A DNA stretch of 64,000 nt from Thalassococcus arenae. GTDB taxonomy: Bacteria > Pseudomonadota > Alphaproteobacteria > Rhodobacterales > Rhodobacteraceae. A program made the translations under genes and the position numbers. Position 1 is the stretch's first letter, and every line of letters begins with the position of its first letter. Where the stretch lies: NCBI RefSeq assembly GCF_019104745.1, contig NZ_JAHRWL010000002.1, forward strand, positions 124,001 through 188,000, given 5' to 3'. Under the pieces are notes generated by a model. It saw nothing but the letters and a program-made list of their open reading frames with translations, searched no databases and had not been told where the DNA came from. Of the stretch, positions 37,462-47,421 are shown piece by piece.

Positions 37462-39114
37462 ATGCTGCGCGCGCTTGAAATCCACGACATCCTGATCATC
37501 GATCGGCTCGCGCTGGATTTTCGGCCGGGCCTGAATGTGCTGACGGGGGAAACCGGGGCGGGCAAGTCGATCCTGCTCGATGCGCTCGGCTTCGTGCTGG
37601 GCTGGCGCGGCCGCGCCGAACTGGTGCGGCAGGGTGCCGAACAGGGCGAGGTGACCGCGGTGTTCGACCTGCCCGAAGGCCACCCCGCGCTGGCCGTTCT
37701 GGACGAGGCCGGGCTGCCTGCCTCGCGCGAATTGATCCTGCGCCGCATGAACTCTGCCGACGGCCGCAAGACCGGCTGGGTCAACGACCGCCGCGCCAGC
37801 GGCGAGGTGCTGCGGCGGCTGTCGGACACGCTGGTCGAACTGCACGGCCAGCACGATGATCGCGGACTTCTGGATCCGCGCGGTCACCGGGCGATCCTGG
37901 ATGCCTATGGCGGGTTGGAAGCCGAACGTCAGGCGGTGCGCGACGCGTGGCGCGCCCGTGCTGCGGCCGACAAGGCGCTGGAGGCCGCGCGCCTATCGCT
38001 CGACGCCGCCCGGGCCGAGGAAGAGTTCCTGCGCCATGCGGTCGCCGAGCTGCGCAAGCTGGCACCCGAACCGGGGGAAGAGGCCGATCTGGACGCCAGG
38101 CGCCGAATGATGCAGGGCGCCGAACGCATCCGCGAGGATATCGCGCAGGCCTCGGCCGCGCTTGGCTATGACGGGGCCGAGGGTGCGATGGCCAATGCCC
38201 TGCGCTGGCTCGAAGGGGCTTCGGACAAGGCGGGTGGGCGGCTCGACCCGGCCATTTCCGCGCTGACCCGCGCGATGGCGGAACTGGACGAGGCCGCGCG
38301 CGGCGTGGCCGATTGCCTCGATGCGCTGGACTTCGACCCGCACGAATTGGAGAACACCGAGGAGCGGTTGTTCGCGATCCGTGGGCTGGCGCGCAAACAC
38401 CAGGTGGCGCCGGACGATCTGGCGCAATTCGCGTCCGATCTGGGCGCCCGGCTGGATGCGCTGGATCACGGCGCCGTGGAAATCGGCGCGCTGGAACAGG
38501 CAAGCCGCAAGGCCGCCGCGGCCTATGACGCCGCGGCCGACGCCTTGACCGCCGCGCGCCGTGCGGCCGCGAAAAGGCTTGATGCGGCGGTGGCCGCGGA
38601 ACTCGCGCCGCTCAAGATGGAAAGGGCGGTCTTCGCCACCGAGTTCGAGACCGCTCCGGACGGCCCCGATGGCCGCGATACGGTGACCTTTGCCGTGGCG
38701 ACCAATCCCGGCGCGCCGTCCGGTCCGCTGAACAAGATCGCCTCGGGGGGCGAGCTCAGCCGCTTCCTGCTGGCGCTCAAGGTTTGCCTGAACCAGGCGC
38801 AGGGCGGCGGGGTGACGATGATCTTCGACGAGATCGACCGCGGTGTCGGCGGCGCGACCGCCGATGCGGTGGGCCGCCGCCTGCGCGCGCTGGCCGAGGG
38901 CGGGCAGGTTCTGGTCGTCACCCATTCGCCGCAGGTCGCGGCCCGCGGCGGGCATCACTGGCGAGTCGAGAAATCGGTGCGCGGGGACACGACGCTGTCC
39001 ACGGTGATTCCGCTTCTGGCAGAGGCGCGCGAAGATGAAATCGCCCGCATGCTGTCCGGTGATACGGTCACCGACGAAGCCCGCGCCGCCGCCCGGGCCC
39101 TGCTGGCGGGCTAG
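37462..39114 (+). CDS. recN: DNA repair protein RecN
   Basis: SMC-like ATPase acting in double-strand break repair. It is 550 residues. Walker A GETGAGKS is at 29-36; the central part is coiled coil with many Ala/Glu/Arg; the C-terminal ATPase half has KIASGGELSRFLLALKVCL (signature), MIFDEIDRGVGGATADAVG (Walker B) and VVTHSPQVAARGGHHWRVEK. It ends in a convergent arrangement with pgk, separated by two hairpins. Confidence 0.96.
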   Translation: MLRALEIHDILIIDRLALDFRPGLNVLTGETGAGKSILLDALGFVLGWRGRAELVRQGAEQGEVTAVFDLPEGHPALAVLDEAGLPASRELILRRMNSADGRKTGWVNDRRASGEVLRRLSDTLVELHGQHDDRGLLDPRGHRAILDAYGGLEAERQAVRDAWRARAAADKALEAARLSLDAARAEEEFLRHAVAELRKLAPEPGEEADLDARRRMMQGAERIREDIAQASAALGYDGAEGAMANALRWLEGASDKAGGRLDPAISALTRAMAELDEAARGVADCLDALDFDPHELENTEERLFAIRGLARKHQVAPDDLAQFASDLGARLDALDHGAVEIGALEQASRKAAAAYDAAADALTAARRAAAKRLDAAVAAELAPLKMERAVFATEFETAPDGPDGRDTVTFAVATNPGAPSGPLNKIASGGELSRFLLALKVCLNQAQGGGVTMIFDEIDRGVGGATADAVGRRLRALAEGGQVLVVTHSPQVAARGGHHWRVEKSVRGDTTLSTVIPLLAEAREDEIARMLSGDTVTDEARAAARALLAG

Positions 39115-39130
39115 GCGCGGTCCGGCCCTT

Positions 39131-39192
39131 CTCTGGTTCGAAAATATCCCGGGGGAGTCCCGGACAGGGTCCGGGACGGGGGCAGCGCCCCC
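39131..39192 (-). repeat. R-family palindromic repeat, copy 2, double hairpin between recN and pgk
   Basis: On the minus strand: GGGGGC-GCT-GCCCCC (39192-39178), then GTCCCGGAC-CCT-GTCCGGGAC (39177-39157), then TCCCCCGGGATATTTTCGAACCAGAG. Both hairpins have perfect arms. The layout (palindrome, C-rich core, AT-rich tail) matches copies at 18542 and 46271. As a structure between convergent genes it could end transcripts from both sides. Confidence 0.75.
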
Positions 39193-39200
39193 GATCCGCC

Positions 39201-40388
39201 CTATCCAAGCGCGGCGACGCCGGGCAGTTCCTTGCCTTCCATCCATTCCAGGAACGCGCCGCCGGCGGTGGAGATGTAGGTAAAGTCGTTCGCCGCGCCG
39301 GCCTTGTTCAGCGCCGCAACCGTGTCGCCGCCGCCGGCGACCGAGATCAGCTTGCCCGCCGTGCTGCGTTCGGCCGCATAGGCGGCGGCGGCGTTGGTCG
39401 CGGCATCGAATGGTGCGATCTCGAATGCCCCCAGCGGGCCGTTCCAGATCAGCGTCTTGGCGTCGTGGATGGCGGCCCGGATCCGTTCGACGCTGGCCGG
39501 GCCCGCATCGAGGATCATCGCGTCGGCCGGGCAGGCATCGGCCGGCACGGTTTCCGATGCTGCGCCGGCGGCGAATTCGCGCGCCACGACCACGTCTTCG
39601 GGCAACAGGATTTCGCAACCGGCGGTTCTTGCCTTTTCCAGGATCGTGCGGGCGGTTTCGGCCATGTCGTGTTCGCACAGCGACTTGCCCACGTCGATGC
39701 CCTGCGCGGCGAGGAAGGTATTGGCCATGCCGCCACCGATCACCAGCGTATCGACCCTGGCGACCAGGTTGCCCAGCAGGTCGAGCTTGGTCGACACCTT
39801 GGCGCCACCGACCACCGCGACGACCGGGCGCTCGGGTGTGCCGAGCGCGCTTTCCAGTGCGCTCAACTCGGCCTGCATCAGGCGGCCGGCACAGGACGGC
39901 AGCAGCCGCGCGATCCCCTCGGTCGAGGCATGTGCCCGATGCGCGGCGGAAAACGCGTCGTTGCAATAGACATCACCCAGCTCTGCCATCTGCGCGGCCA
40001 GCGCCGGGTCGTTCTTTTCCTCACCGGCGTGGAACCGGGTGTTTTCCAGCAGGGCGACCTGGCCGTCCTGCAGCGTATCCACCACCGCGGCGGCGGCGGG
40101 GCCGACGCAATCGGCGGCGAAGACGACCGGAACGCCGAGGATGTCCTCGATCGTCGGCAACAGCATCTGCAGGCTCATGTCGTCGCGTCGCGCGCCCTTG
40201 GGCCGGCCGAAATGCGCCAGCAGCACCGGCTTGCCGCCGCGATCCAGGATGTCCTGCACGGTGGGGCAGATCCGTTCGATCCGGGTGGCATCGGTCACCA
40301 CGCCGTTTTCCACCGGCACGTTGATGTCGACACGGGTCAGCACGCGTTTGCCCTGCAGATCCATGTCGTCCAGCGTTTTCCAGGCCAT
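39201..40388 (-). CDS. pgk: Phosphoglycerate kinase
   Basis: Glycolytic/gluconeogenic kinase that interconverts 1,3-bisphosphoglycerate and 3-phosphoglycerate with ATP. It is 395 residues. N-terminal signatures are [15 protein letters not shown] (16-30) and [37 protein letters not shown] and [16 protein letters not shown] complete the C-terminal nucleotide domain. ATG 40388 follows AGGAGAAGGCC. The long frame upstream to 41111 is antisense to the cyclophilin genes and not real. Confidence 0.97.
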   Translation of the reverse strand: MAWKTLDDMDLQGKRVLTRVDINVPVENGVVTDATRIERICPTVQDILDRGGKPVLLAHFGRPKGARRDDMSLQMLLPTIEDILGVPVVFAADCVGPAAAAVVDTLQDGQVALLENTRFHAGEEKNDPALAAQMAELGDVYCNDAFSAAHRAHASTEGIARLLPSCAGRLMQAELSALESALGTPERPVVAVVGGAKVSTKLDLLGNLVARVDTLVIGGGMANTFLAAQGIDVGKSLCEHDMAETARTILEKARTAGCEILLPEDVVVAREFAAGAASETVPADACPADAMILDAGPASVERIRAAIHDAKTLIWNGPLGAFEIAPFDAATNAAAAYAAERSTAGKLISVAGGGDTVAALNKAGAANDFTYISTAGGAFLEWMEGKELPGVAALG

Positions 40389-40508
40389 GGCCTTCTCCTT
40401 CATCATCCCGTGCAAGTCTCTGCCCCGTCCGGGCCGGGGCGTCAACGCGTCTTGTAGACGGGGCGGGGGCGGGCTAGGTCTTGGCCGACGAATTCTAGGG
40501 AGAACCCC

Positions 40509-41018
40509 ATGGCCGAGTACAAAGACCCCGAAAACACCATCCTGATGGAACTCAAGGGCGGCACCGTCGCGATCGAGCTTTTGCCCGACATCGCCCCGAA
40601 GCACGCCGAGCGGATGAAGGAACTGGCCCGCTCCGGCGCCTATGACGGGGTGGTGTTCCACCGCGTGATCGACGGTTTCATGGCGCAGACCGGCGACGTG
40701 GCCAACGGCAATGCCGATGGCGACAACTTCAACCTGCGCATGGCCGGCACCGGCGGATCGGACCTGCCGGACCTGCCGGCGGAGTTCTCCAAGCTGCCGC
40801 ATGACCGCGGCACTCTGGGCGCGGCGCGCAGCCAGAACCCGAATTCGGCCAATTCGCAATTCTTCATCAATTTCAAGGACAACCACTTTCTCAACGGGCA
40901 ATACACGGTTTACGGCCGCGTCGTGTCGGGGATGGAGCATGTGGACGCGATCACCCGCGGCGAGCCGCCGGCCAATCCCGACAAGATGATCAGCGTCAAG
41001 GTGGCCGCCGATGCGTAA
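40509..41018 (+). CDS. ppiB: Cytoplasmic cyclophilin-type peptidyl-prolyl isomerase
   Basis: Catalyses cis-trans isomerisation of prolyl bonds. It is 169 residues with no signal peptide ([18 protein letters not shown]). Cyclophilin motifs are [20 protein letters not shown] (catalytic Arg in FHRVIDGF), [20 protein letters not shown] with the NSANSQFFI signature, and [14 protein letters not shown]. An SD (TAGGGAGAA) precedes ATG 40509. It overlaps the second, exported cyclophilin gene by eight bases. Confidence 0.94.
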   Translation: MAEYKDPENTILMELKGGTVAIELLPDIAPKHAERMKELARSGAYDGVVFHRVIDGFMAQTGDVANGNADGDNFNLRMAGTGGSDLPDLPAEFSKLPHDRGTLGAARSQNPNSANSQFFINFKDNHFLNGQYTVYGRVVSGMEHVDAITRGEPPANPDKMISVKVAADA

Positions 41019-41559
41019 ACTGGCTTTCGCGTTGTCGTTGATGGCCGGCCCGGCCCTGGCAAGCGGCCTGACGATCGAGGTCGCCGGAGAAGGCGCCAAC
41101 GGCACGATCACTGTCGATCTGCTGGAGAACGTGGCGCCCGGTCACGTGGCGCAGATCACCGCGCTGGCGGCCGAGGGCGCTTATGACAACGTGGTGTTCC
41201 ACCGGGTGATCGACGGTTTCATGGCGCAGACCGGCGACGTGCAGTTCGGCAAGGTCGGCGGAGACATGCGCATGGCCGGGCGCGGCGGGTCGGACCGGCC
41301 CAACCTGCGCGCCGAATTCTCGGACCAGTCCTTCGACCGTGGCGTCGTGGGCATGGCGCGTTCGGCCAGCCCCGACAGCGCCAATTCCCAGTTCTTCATC
41401 ATGTTCGCTCCGGCGCCGCATCTGAACGGGCAATACACCGTGGTGGGTCGCGTGACCGCTGGCATGGACGTGGTCGATGCGATCAAGCGCGGCGCGGGGC
41501 CGAACGGCGCGGTGCTGGGCCAACCCGACCGGATGGTCAGCGTCACCGTCACCGAGTGA
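41011..41559 (+). CDS. ppiA: Periplasmic cyclophilin-type peptidyl-prolyl isomerase
   Basis: Exported paralogue of the preceding enzyme, presumably folding envelope proteins. It is 182 residues with a signal peptide ([17 protein letters not shown], cleavage near 18). The core repeats the neighbour's motifs almost exactly: [53 protein letters not shown]. Its ATG lies inside the ppiB 3' end, so the two are translationally coupled. A terminator hairpin follows. Confidence 0.93.
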   Translation: MRKLAFALSLMAGPALASGLTIEVAGEGANGTITVDLLENVAPGHVAQITALAAEGAYDNVVFHRVIDGFMAQTGDVQFGKVGGDMRMAGRGGSDRPNLRAEFSDQSFDRGVVGMARSASPDSANSQFFIMFAPAPHLNGQYTVVGRVTAGMDVVDAIKRGAGPNGAVLGQPDRMVSVTVTE

Positions 41560-41585
41560 GGCTCGACTGGTCCTGATCCGATCGT

Positions 41586-41607
41586 GCGCGGGCCTTTGGG
41601 CCCGCGC
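41586..41607 (+). terminator. Terminator after the cyclophilin pair
   Basis: GCGCGGGCC (41586-41594), loop TTTG, GGCCCGCGC (41599-41607), then GCTGTTTTCC. A 9-bp perfect GC stem with a short U-rich tail, 27 bases after the ppiA stop. Confidence 0.75.
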
Positions 41608-41688
41608 GCTGTTTTCCGGCGCCGGCGGCTGCGCGAGCCAGCCAAGCCGCATCCGGTTCGGGCGTTGACCGGGCGGGCGCTCTGCCCC

Positions 41689-41735
41689 GTCGCCGCAAGC
41701 GGCGACTCCCCGGAGTTTATCGGCAAGATGAAGAA
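41689..41735 (+). repeat. R-family palindromic repeat, copy 3
   Basis: GTCGCCGC-AA-GCGGCGAC palindrome followed by TCCCCGGAGTTTATCGGCAA and GATGAAGAA. The 3' part is nearly identical to copy 1 (18563-18593), whereas the palindrome differs in sequence but not in design. Confidence 0.8.
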
Positions 41736-41819
41736 CATGCCGACGCTTCACGTCCCTGTGTGGGTGACTGGATCGGTGCGCGGTTTCGGCGCAAGCTGGG
41801 ATCGACCAAGGAGGAGCCC

Positions 41820-42788
41820 ATGCGCCTGATCGCCCTTGCCGCCGTTTTTGCCCTGAGCCTTGCCGCGCCTTTGGCCGCCGATCCGGGCTTCTGGAAGAAC
41901 GAATGGCCCAAGACCAATTTCGAGCGGACCAGCATCGAAAGCTGGGTCGAGATCATCTCGGGCGGGCCACCCAAGGACGGGATTCCGGCGCTGAGCGATC
42001 CGGGGTTCATCGCGGCCGCCGACGAGACCCGCATCGGCGATACCGAGCCGGTCATCACCGTCGAGATCGACGGGGCACAGCCGCGGGCCTATCCGATCCG
42101 CTATCTGACCTGGCACGAGATCGTCAACGACACGGTGGGCGGCGTTCCGGTGGCGGTGACCTTCTGCCCCTTGTGCAACTCGGCCCTGACCTTTGACCGG
42201 CGGATCAACCTGGGCACGCTGAGTTTCGGTGTGTCGGGCAAATTGCGCAATTCCGACATGATCATGTATGACCGCGAAACCGAAAGTTGGTGGCAGCAGG
42301 CCATCGGCGAGGCGGTGGTGGGCGATCTGACCGGCACCGTGCTGGACCTGGTGCCGAGCTGGATGGAAAGCTGGGCCGAGTTCCGCGACCGCAATCCCGA
42401 TGGGCTGGTCATGGATCAGCCGCGCTACAACCGGTTTTACGGGCAGAATCCCTATCGCGGCTATGACCAGTCCAAGCGGCCGTTCCTGTATAACGGCGAG
42501 ATGCCGCCGCACGGCATTCCCCCGCTGATGCGGGTGGTGCGCGTGGGTGACAGAGCCTGGCCGATGGACCGGCTGGCGGTCGAACAGCAGATCACCGAGG
42601 CGGGCGTGACGCTGAGCTGGCGGTCCGGTCAGGCCTCGGCGCTGGACACCGCCGAGATCGCCGCGGGGCGCGATGTGGGATCGGTGCGGGTGCGCGACGG
42701 GCAGGGGCGCGACCTGGCGCATGACGTGATGTTCGCCTTTGCCTTCCACGCCTTCTGGCCCGACGGCCAGTGGATGCTGGCGCGCTAG
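41820..42788 (+). CDS. DUF3179 domain exported protein
   Basis: A 322-residue protein with a signal peptide (MRLIALAAVFALSLAAPLAA, cleavage near 20) and one DUF3179 domain. Recognisable features are IPALSDPGFI, AYPIRYLTWHEIVNDTVGGVPVAVTFCPLCNSALTFDR with a CxxC pair, YDRETESWWQQAIGEAVVGDLTG, and a final FAFAFHAFWPDGQW. The family's function is not established. A strong SD (AAGGAGGAG) precedes ATG 41820. Its stop overlaps the stop of the convergent GNAT-like gene by four bases. Confidence 0.85.
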   Translation: MRLIALAAVFALSLAAPLAADPGFWKNEWPKTNFERTSIESWVEIISGGPPKDGIPALSDPGFIAAADETRIGDTEPVITVEIDGAQPRAYPIRYLTWHEIVNDTVGGVPVAVTFCPLCNSALTFDRRINLGTLSFGVSGKLRNSDMIMYDRETESWWQQAIGEAVVGDLTGTVLDLVPSWMESWAEFRDRNPDGLVMDQPRYNRFYGQNPYRGYDQSKRPFLYNGEMPPHGIPPLMRVVRVGDRAWPMDRLAVEQQITEAGVTLSWRSGQASALDTAEIAAGRDVGSVRVRDGQGRDLAHDVMFAFAFHAFWPDGQWMLAR

Positions 42789-43639
42789 GCGGCAAGCCGC
42801 GCGGGCAGTCGGCGCGCCACGGGCGCCAAGGCCGGGTGATGCAGCCAGGTGCCCGACAGGGTGTGAAGGCGGGCGCCGGTGCCCAGCTTGAACCGCGCCA
42901 ATCCGGGGTTTTCCGTGCAGACAAGGCCGAGGTCGAGCGTGCCGGCGCCGTCTTCGGCCAGTTCGATCATCGCCTGCCACAGCACCCGGTTCATCGCGCT
43001 CATCGACCTGCCCCGCGCCGTGCTGGTGCCGATCTGCCAGGTCGCGGCGCGCTGGTGGCGCAGAACCAGCGCTGCGGCGACCGGTCCGTCGCGATCGCGG
43101 GCCTCCCAGACCAGAGCGCGGCCGGGATTGCCGGCGGCGTAGGCTTGCAGAAACCTCGCCGGCAGGCTGCGATAGCCTCGACGGCGGGCTTGCTGCGTCT
43201 CGGCCCGCAGCAGCCAGTCGTCATGCCCGAGCGCTCGTCTGGTGACGGTCAGCGGCTGGCTCTGCGCCCGGTTCAGCCGGTTGCGCCATTTCTGGTGCAT
43301 CGCGTGACGCATGGAGTTGCGATCGCCCAGGTCCAGGATCGCCAGCGATGCCGGGCTGAGCAGTGGCCAGAAACCGGCCCGCCTGAGCGTGCCGGCATCG
43401 AACCCCTCTGCATTCAGGACCAGCGTTCCATGCCTTTCGGACAGCCAGTCGTGCCGTGCGGCATCGTCACCCAGCGGCCCGCGCGAGATCAGCGACACGC
43501 GACCCAGACCGGGCCAGGCGCGGGATTGCGTCAGGCAGGCAAGGCTGCGGGTTCGAACGAACTCTGCCACCCCGCCAAGCGCCGTGATGGCGCGGGCGTA
43601 TTCCGGCGATTGCTGAAGGGGCGGGGCGAGGGGCTGCAT
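42785..43639 (-). CDS. GNAT/BioF2-like (FemAB-type) acetyltransferase domain protein
   Basis: A 284-residue protein whose C-terminal half resembles the BioF2-like acyltransferase domain of the GNAT fold: RRGYRSLPARFLQAYA, ALVWEARDRDGPVAAALVLRHQRAATWQIGTS, GRSMSAMNRVLWQAMIELAEDG and GLVCTENPGLARFKLGTG. These give a substrate pocket and CoA-type fold, but the acceptor is unknown. ATG 43639 is chosen as the first well-placed start; an upstream ATG (43699) is possible but has no SD. Confidence 0.65.
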   Translation of the reverse strand: MQPLAPPLQQSPEYARAITALGGVAEFVRTRSLACLTQSRAWPGLGRVSLISRGPLGDDAARHDWLSERHGTLVLNAEGFDAGTLRRAGFWPLLSPASLAILDLGDRNSMRHAMHQKWRNRLNRAQSQPLTVTRRALGHDDWLLRAETQQARRRGYRSLPARFLQAYAAGNPGRALVWEARDRDGPVAAALVLRHQRAATWQIGTSTARGRSMSAMNRVLWQAMIELAEDGAGTLDLGLVCTENPGLARFKLGTGARLHTLSGTWLHHPALAPVARRLPARLAA

Positions 43640-43669
43640 CCCGGCATTAACCTGCTGTTTGCTTTCTGC

Positions 43670-43678
43670 ATGGTTAAC
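43670..43678 (-). promoter_or_regulatory. Possible CtrA half-site
   Basis: GTTAACCAT on the minus strand contains TTAACCAT, the half-site reported for CtrA in alphaproteobacteria. A second TTAACC lies at 43647-43652 on the plus strand, 19 bases away in inverted orientation. It sits between the GNAT-like gene and a 47-codon gene. Spacing is not the classical TTAA-N7-TTAA. Confidence 0.25.
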
Positions 43679-43684
43679 AAGGGC

Positions 43685-43828
43685 ATGAAAGCCGACCATC
43701 CCTCACATGTCCGCATCGGTGCCGCGATCCGGCCCGCGCCGCGCCCCGTTCCCGCCGCGGCCCTGCTGGCGGCGATGATCCTGTCCGTGCCCTTTGCCGC
43801 GCTGGCGCTGCTTCGGACGCTGTTCTAG
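43685..43828 (+). CDS. Small membrane protein (47 residues)
   Basis: [20 protein letters not shown] is followed by a single hydrophobic helix (about 23-41, [21 protein letters not shown]) and ends in RTLF. AAGGGC precedes ATG 43685. The stop overlaps the end of the convergent tyrS by four bases, a packing habit seen elsewhere here. A single-helix protein with cytoplasmic basic N-terminus is plausible. No family is recognised and the gene could be spurious. Confidence 0.45.
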   Translation: MKADHPSHVRIGAAIRPAPRPVPAAALLAAMILSVPFAALALLRTLF

Positions 43829-45078
43829 TCGGCGAGCTTGACAAGCGCGTGGCGTTTCTTTCCGGCGCTCAGCTTGATCGGTGCGGCAAAGGCGCTGGCA
43901 TCCAGCATCAGCCCGGCATCGGTCAGGGGTTCGTCATCCAGCCGCGCGCCGTTCTCGGCGATCAGGCGCTTGGCCTCCTTGCCGGACTTGGCAAGGCCGC
44001 TGCGCACGATCAGTTGCACGATGGAAATGCCGTCGCCGATCTCGGCCCGATCCAGGTCCAGCGTGGGCAGATCGTCGCCCACGCCGCCCTTTTCGAAAAC
44101 CTCGCGCGCCGTGGCTTCGGCTGCGATGGCGGCCTCGGCCCCGTGGCACAGGGTCGTGACGGCGTTGGCCAGCACGATCTTGGCCTCGTTGATCTCGGCC
44201 CCGTCCAGGGCACCCAGCCGCTCGCATTCCCCGACCGGCAGTTCGGTATAGAGCTTGAGGAACCGCCCCACATCGGCATCGGTGGTGTTGCGCCAGAACT
44301 GCCAGAATTCGTAGGGGCTGCGCATCTCGGCGTTCAGCCAGACCGCGCCTTCGGCCGACTTGCCCATCTTCTTGCCGTCGCTCGTCGTCAGCAGCGGTGA
44401 GGTCAGGCCATAGATCTCGTGATCCAGCACGCGGCGCGTCAGGTCGATGCCGTTGACGATGTTGCCCCATTGGTCCGAGCCGCCCATCTGCAACAGACAG
44501 CCGTAGCGCCGGTTCAGTTCGAGGAAATCGTAGGCCTGCAGGATCATGTAGTTGAATTCGAGGAAAGACAGCGATTGTTCGCGATCCAGCCGCGATTTCA
44601 CCGACTCGAAGGACAGCATCCGGTTGACGCTGAAATGCCGACCGATATCGCGCAGGAAATCGAGATAGTTCAACCCGTCCAGCCATTCGGCGTTGTTCAG
44701 CATCAACGCACCGTTCGGCGCATCGTCATACGAGATGTACTTGGCAAAGACCTTCTGGATTCCGGCGATATTGGCGTCGATCGCCTCGGGCGTCAGCAGC
44801 GGGCGTTCCTCGGCCCGGAAGGACGGATCGCCCACCTTGGTCGTGCCGCCGCCCATCAGGGTGATCGGCTTGTGCCCGGTCTTCTGCAGCCAGCGCAGCA
44901 TCATGATCTGGATCAGGCTGCCCACATGCAGTGACTGGGCAGTGGCGTCGAAACCGATATAGCCCGGCACGACGCCCTTCGTCAGCGCCTCGTCCAGTCC
45001 CTGGTAATCGGTGCAATCGGCAAGAAAGCCGCGCTCGATCATGACGCGCATGAAATCCGATTTGGGATGGTAGGTCAT
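43825..45078 (-). CDS. tyrS: Tyrosyl-tRNA synthetase
   Basis: Class I synthetase charging tRNA-Tyr. It is 417 residues. The HIGH-type motif is HVGS (51-54) in [18 protein letters not shown]; the KMSKS-type motif is [23 protein letters not shown] binds tyrosine. A C-terminal S4 RNA-binding domain ([22 protein letters not shown]...) is present. ATG 45078 follows AAAGAGGCCGGCC. It is divergent from anmK with a 51-base gap. Confidence 0.96.
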   Translation of the reverse strand: MTYHPKSDFMRVMIERGFLADCTDYQGLDEALTKGVVPGYIGFDATAQSLHVGSLIQIMMLRWLQKTGHKPITLMGGGTTKVGDPSFRAEERPLLTPEAIDANIAGIQKVFAKYISYDDAPNGALMLNNAEWLDGLNYLDFLRDIGRHFSVNRMLSFESVKSRLDREQSLSFLEFNYMILQAYDFLELNRRYGCLLQMGGSDQWGNIVNGIDLTRRVLDHEIYGLTSPLLTTSDGKKMGKSAEGAVWLNAEMRSPYEFWQFWRNTTDADVGRFLKLYTELPVGECERLGALDGAEINEAKIVLANAVTTLCHGAEAAIAAEATAREVFEKGGVGDDLPTLDLDRAEIGDGISIVQLIVRSGLAKSGKEAKRLIAENGARLDDEPLTDAGLMLDASAFAAPIKLSAGKKRHALVKLAD

Positions 45079-45129
45079 GGCCGGCCTCTTTTATAATCCG
45101 CGCAAGCTATAGAAAGACGCGGGGCAAAG

Positions 45130-46236
45130 GTGAAGGGCAAGTTGGCGAAAGGGCCCGTCTGGGCCTTGGGCGCGATGTCGGGCACGTCGCTGGACGGGGT
45201 CGACGCGGCGCTGGTGCTGACCGACGGGGTGGCGATCTCCGAATTCGGGGCGACCGGCTATCGCGCCTATTCCGATGCCGAACGCGCCACGCTCAAGGCC
45301 GCTCTCGGGCGCTGGCCGGGCGAGGATCTGGGTGCGGCGTCGGACGTCGTTCAGCGCGCCCATGCCGAAGCGCTGGCACCGTTCGACCGGGCCGAGATCA
45401 TCGGCTTTCATGGCCAGACGTTGGCGCATGAACCGCGCGGCCGCGGCACGCACCAACTGGGCGACGGCGCGGCTCTGGCCGATACCCTGATGCGCCCGGT
45501 GGTCTGGGATTTCCGCTCGGCCGACGTGGCCCTGGGGGGCGAAGGCGCGCCGTTGGCGCCGTTTTTCCATTTCGCCTGCGCGCTCTGGATCGGTGCGACC
45601 CGGCCGCTGGCCTTTCTCAATCTCGGCGGCGTCGGCAACCTGACCTGGGTCGATCCGCGCGCCGCCGCACCCGAGGCGGACGGCGCTCTGGTGGCTTTCG
45701 ACACCGGCCCGGCCAACGCGCCGATCAACGACCTGGTGGCGCAGCGGCGCGGGCTCAGTCACGACAAGGACGGCGCGCTGGCAGCGCAGGGCAAGGTCGA
45801 GGACGGCGCGCTGGAGCTGTTCCTCGACGATGTCTATTTCCGCAAGATGCCACCCAAGTCTCTGGACCGGGACGATTTTTCCCTGATGCTCGATCTCGTG
45901 CGGGAATTGTCGGATGCCGATGCCGCGGCCACGATGACGGCAATGGCGGCGGCCGCGGTGATGTTGGGCATGGAGCATTGCCCGGAACCGCCCGCGCGGC
46001 TGTTGGTCACCGGCGGCGGGCGCAGGAACCCGGTAATGATGCGGATGCTTGCGGCGGGGCTGGATTGCCCGGTCGATCCGGTCGAAGCGGTGGGACTCGA
46101 CGGCGACATGCTCGAGGCGCAGGCCTTTGCCTATCTCGCTGTGCGCGTCGCGCGTGGGCTTCCGACCTCGGCACCCGGCACGACGGGGGTCGCGACGCCC
46201 GTCAGTGGCGGCCAGATCAGCCGGCCGGCGGACTGA
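45130..46236 (+). CDS. anmK: Anhydro-N-acetylmuramic acid kinase
   Basis: Phosphorylates 1,6-anhydro-MurNAc released during peptidoglycan turnover, opening the anhydro ring to give MurNAc-6-phosphate. It is 368 residues. Motifs are [16 protein letters not shown] (14-29), [37 protein letters not shown] and [14 protein letters not shown]. Start is GTG 45130; no ATG lies nearby. Its product re-enters the amino-sugar pool served by glmS/glmU and the mur genes of this window. Confidence 0.93.
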   Translation: MKGKLAKGPVWALGAMSGTSLDGVDAALVLTDGVAISEFGATGYRAYSDAERATLKAALGRWPGEDLGAASDVVQRAHAEALAPFDRAEIIGFHGQTLAHEPRGRGTHQLGDGAALADTLMRPVVWDFRSADVALGGEGAPLAPFFHFACALWIGATRPLAFLNLGGVGNLTWVDPRAAAPEADGALVAFDTGPANAPINDLVAQRRGLSHDKDGALAAQGKVEDGALELFLDDVYFRKMPPKSLDRDDFSLMLDLVRELSDADAAATMTAMAAAAVMLGMEHCPEPPARLLVTGGGRRNPVMMRMLAAGLDCPVDPVEAVGLDGDMLEAQAFAYLAVRVARGLPTSAPGTTGVATPVSGGQISRPAD

Positions 46237-46270
46237 GCGCGCGTCACCGGCTTTCCCGCGTCCGGTCTTT

Positions 46271-46317
46271 CTCCGGTTGAAAAGTATCCCGGGGAGCGCG
46301 AGGGGCTGGCCCTTCGC
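46271..46317 (-). repeat. R-family palindromic repeat, copy 4
   Basis: On the minus strand GCGAAGGGCCAGCCCCTCGC (an imperfect palindrome) is followed by GCTCCCCGGGATACTTTTCA and ACCGGAG. It differs from copy 1 at few positions in the palindrome and core. It lies between the convergent anmK and moaA genes. Confidence 0.8.
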
Positions 46318-46328
46318 CTGGCCACCGA

Positions 46329-47336
46329 TCAGCCGCCGGTATGGCTCATGTGGCGCGAAACGCGGCCATCGACGCTTTGCCGCGAATAGTCGAAATCATG
46401 GCCCTTGGGTTTCAGGGCGATGGCGGCGCGGATCGCCTCTTCGAGCTTGCCGTCGTCGTCCGGATGGTTCCGCAAGGCCGCGCGCAGGTCGGCGTTGTCT
46501 TCCTGGCCCAGGCACATGAACAGCTCGCCGGTGCAGGTCAGCCGCACGCGGTTGCAGCTTTCGCAGAAATTGTGCGTCAGCGGGGTGATGAAGCCGATGC
46601 GCTGGCCGGTTTCCTCGATCCGGACATAGCGCGCCGGTCCGCCGGTGCGGTCGGGCAGGTCGGTCAGGGTGTACCGTTCGGCCAGCCGTGCGCGCAGGTC
46701 GGTCAGTTTCCAGTACTGGCCCAGCCGGTCCTCGTTGCCGATATCGCCCATCGGCATGACCTCGATCCAGGTCAGGTCCATGTCCCGCGCCGCGCACCAT
46801 TCGGTCATGGTGAACAGCTCGTCTTCGTTGAAACCCTTGAGCGCCACCGCGTTGATCTTGATCTTCAGGCCGGCGGCCTGCGCTGCCTCGATCCCGGCCA
46901 TCACCTGCGGCAGTCGGCCCCAACGGGTGATTTTGGCGAATTTGTCCTCGTCCAGCGTGTCCATCGACACGTTGACGCGCCGCACGCCCGCCGTCACCAG
47001 CTCATCGGCGAAACGCGCCAGTTGCGACCCGTTGGTGGTCAGCGTCAGTTCCTTCAGCGCGCCGCTGTCGAGATGCCGCTTCATGGCGTGAAAAAAGCTC
47101 AGGATGTTGCGGCGCACAAGGGGTTCGCCGCCGGTGATGCGCAGTTTTTCCACCCCCAGCCGGATGAAGGTCGAACACATCCGGTCCAGTTCCTCGAGCG
47201 TCAGCAGATCCTTTTTCGGCAGGAAGGTCATGTCTTCGGACATGCAATAGACGCACCGGAAATCGCAGCGGTCCGTCACGGAGACGCGCAGGTAGGAAAT
47301 CGGGCGCTGGAACGGGTCGATGAGTGGAGCGGACAT
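46329..47336 (-). CDS. moaA: GTP 3',8-cyclase (molybdenum cofactor)
   Basis: Radical SAM enzyme starting molybdenum cofactor synthesis from GTP. It is 335 residues. The radical SAM cluster motif CxxxCxxC is CDFRCVYC (near 27-34). [12 protein letters not shown] is the SAM-binding region. The second cluster is bound by [11 protein letters not shown] and the later Cys in ELFMC. The C-terminus ends in GG (SRHMSHTGG), essential in MoaA. ATG 47336 is chosen for the [20 protein letters not shown] opening. No other mo genes are nearby. Confidence 0.96.
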   Translation of the reverse strand: MSAPLIDPFQRPISYLRVSVTDRCDFRCVYCMSEDMTFLPKKDLLTLEELDRMCSTFIRLGVEKLRITGGEPLVRRNILSFFHAMKRHLDSGALKELTLTTNGSQLARFADELVTAGVRRVNVSMDTLDEDKFAKITRWGRLPQVMAGIEAAQAAGLKIKINAVALKGFNEDELFTMTEWCAARDMDLTWIEVMPMGDIGNEDRLGQYWKLTDLRARLAERYTLTDLPDRTGGPARYVRIEETGQRIGFITPLTHNFCESCNRVRLTCTGELFMCLGQEDNADLRAALRNHPDDDGKLEEAIRAAIALKPKGHDFDYSRQSVDGRVSRHMSHTGG

Positions 47337-47421
47337 GTCCGAAAGGGTAGGTCCCGGCAAGGCTTTGCGCAAGGGCCAACCGCGCTTGCGTCGGTCTTGG
47401 GCAACACCTAGGGTTCGGGCC

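Noticed and set aside
39201-41111. 636-codon version of pgk with a long N-terminal extension
   Set aside because: The extension is antisense to the cyclophilin genes; the family start at 40388 has an SD.
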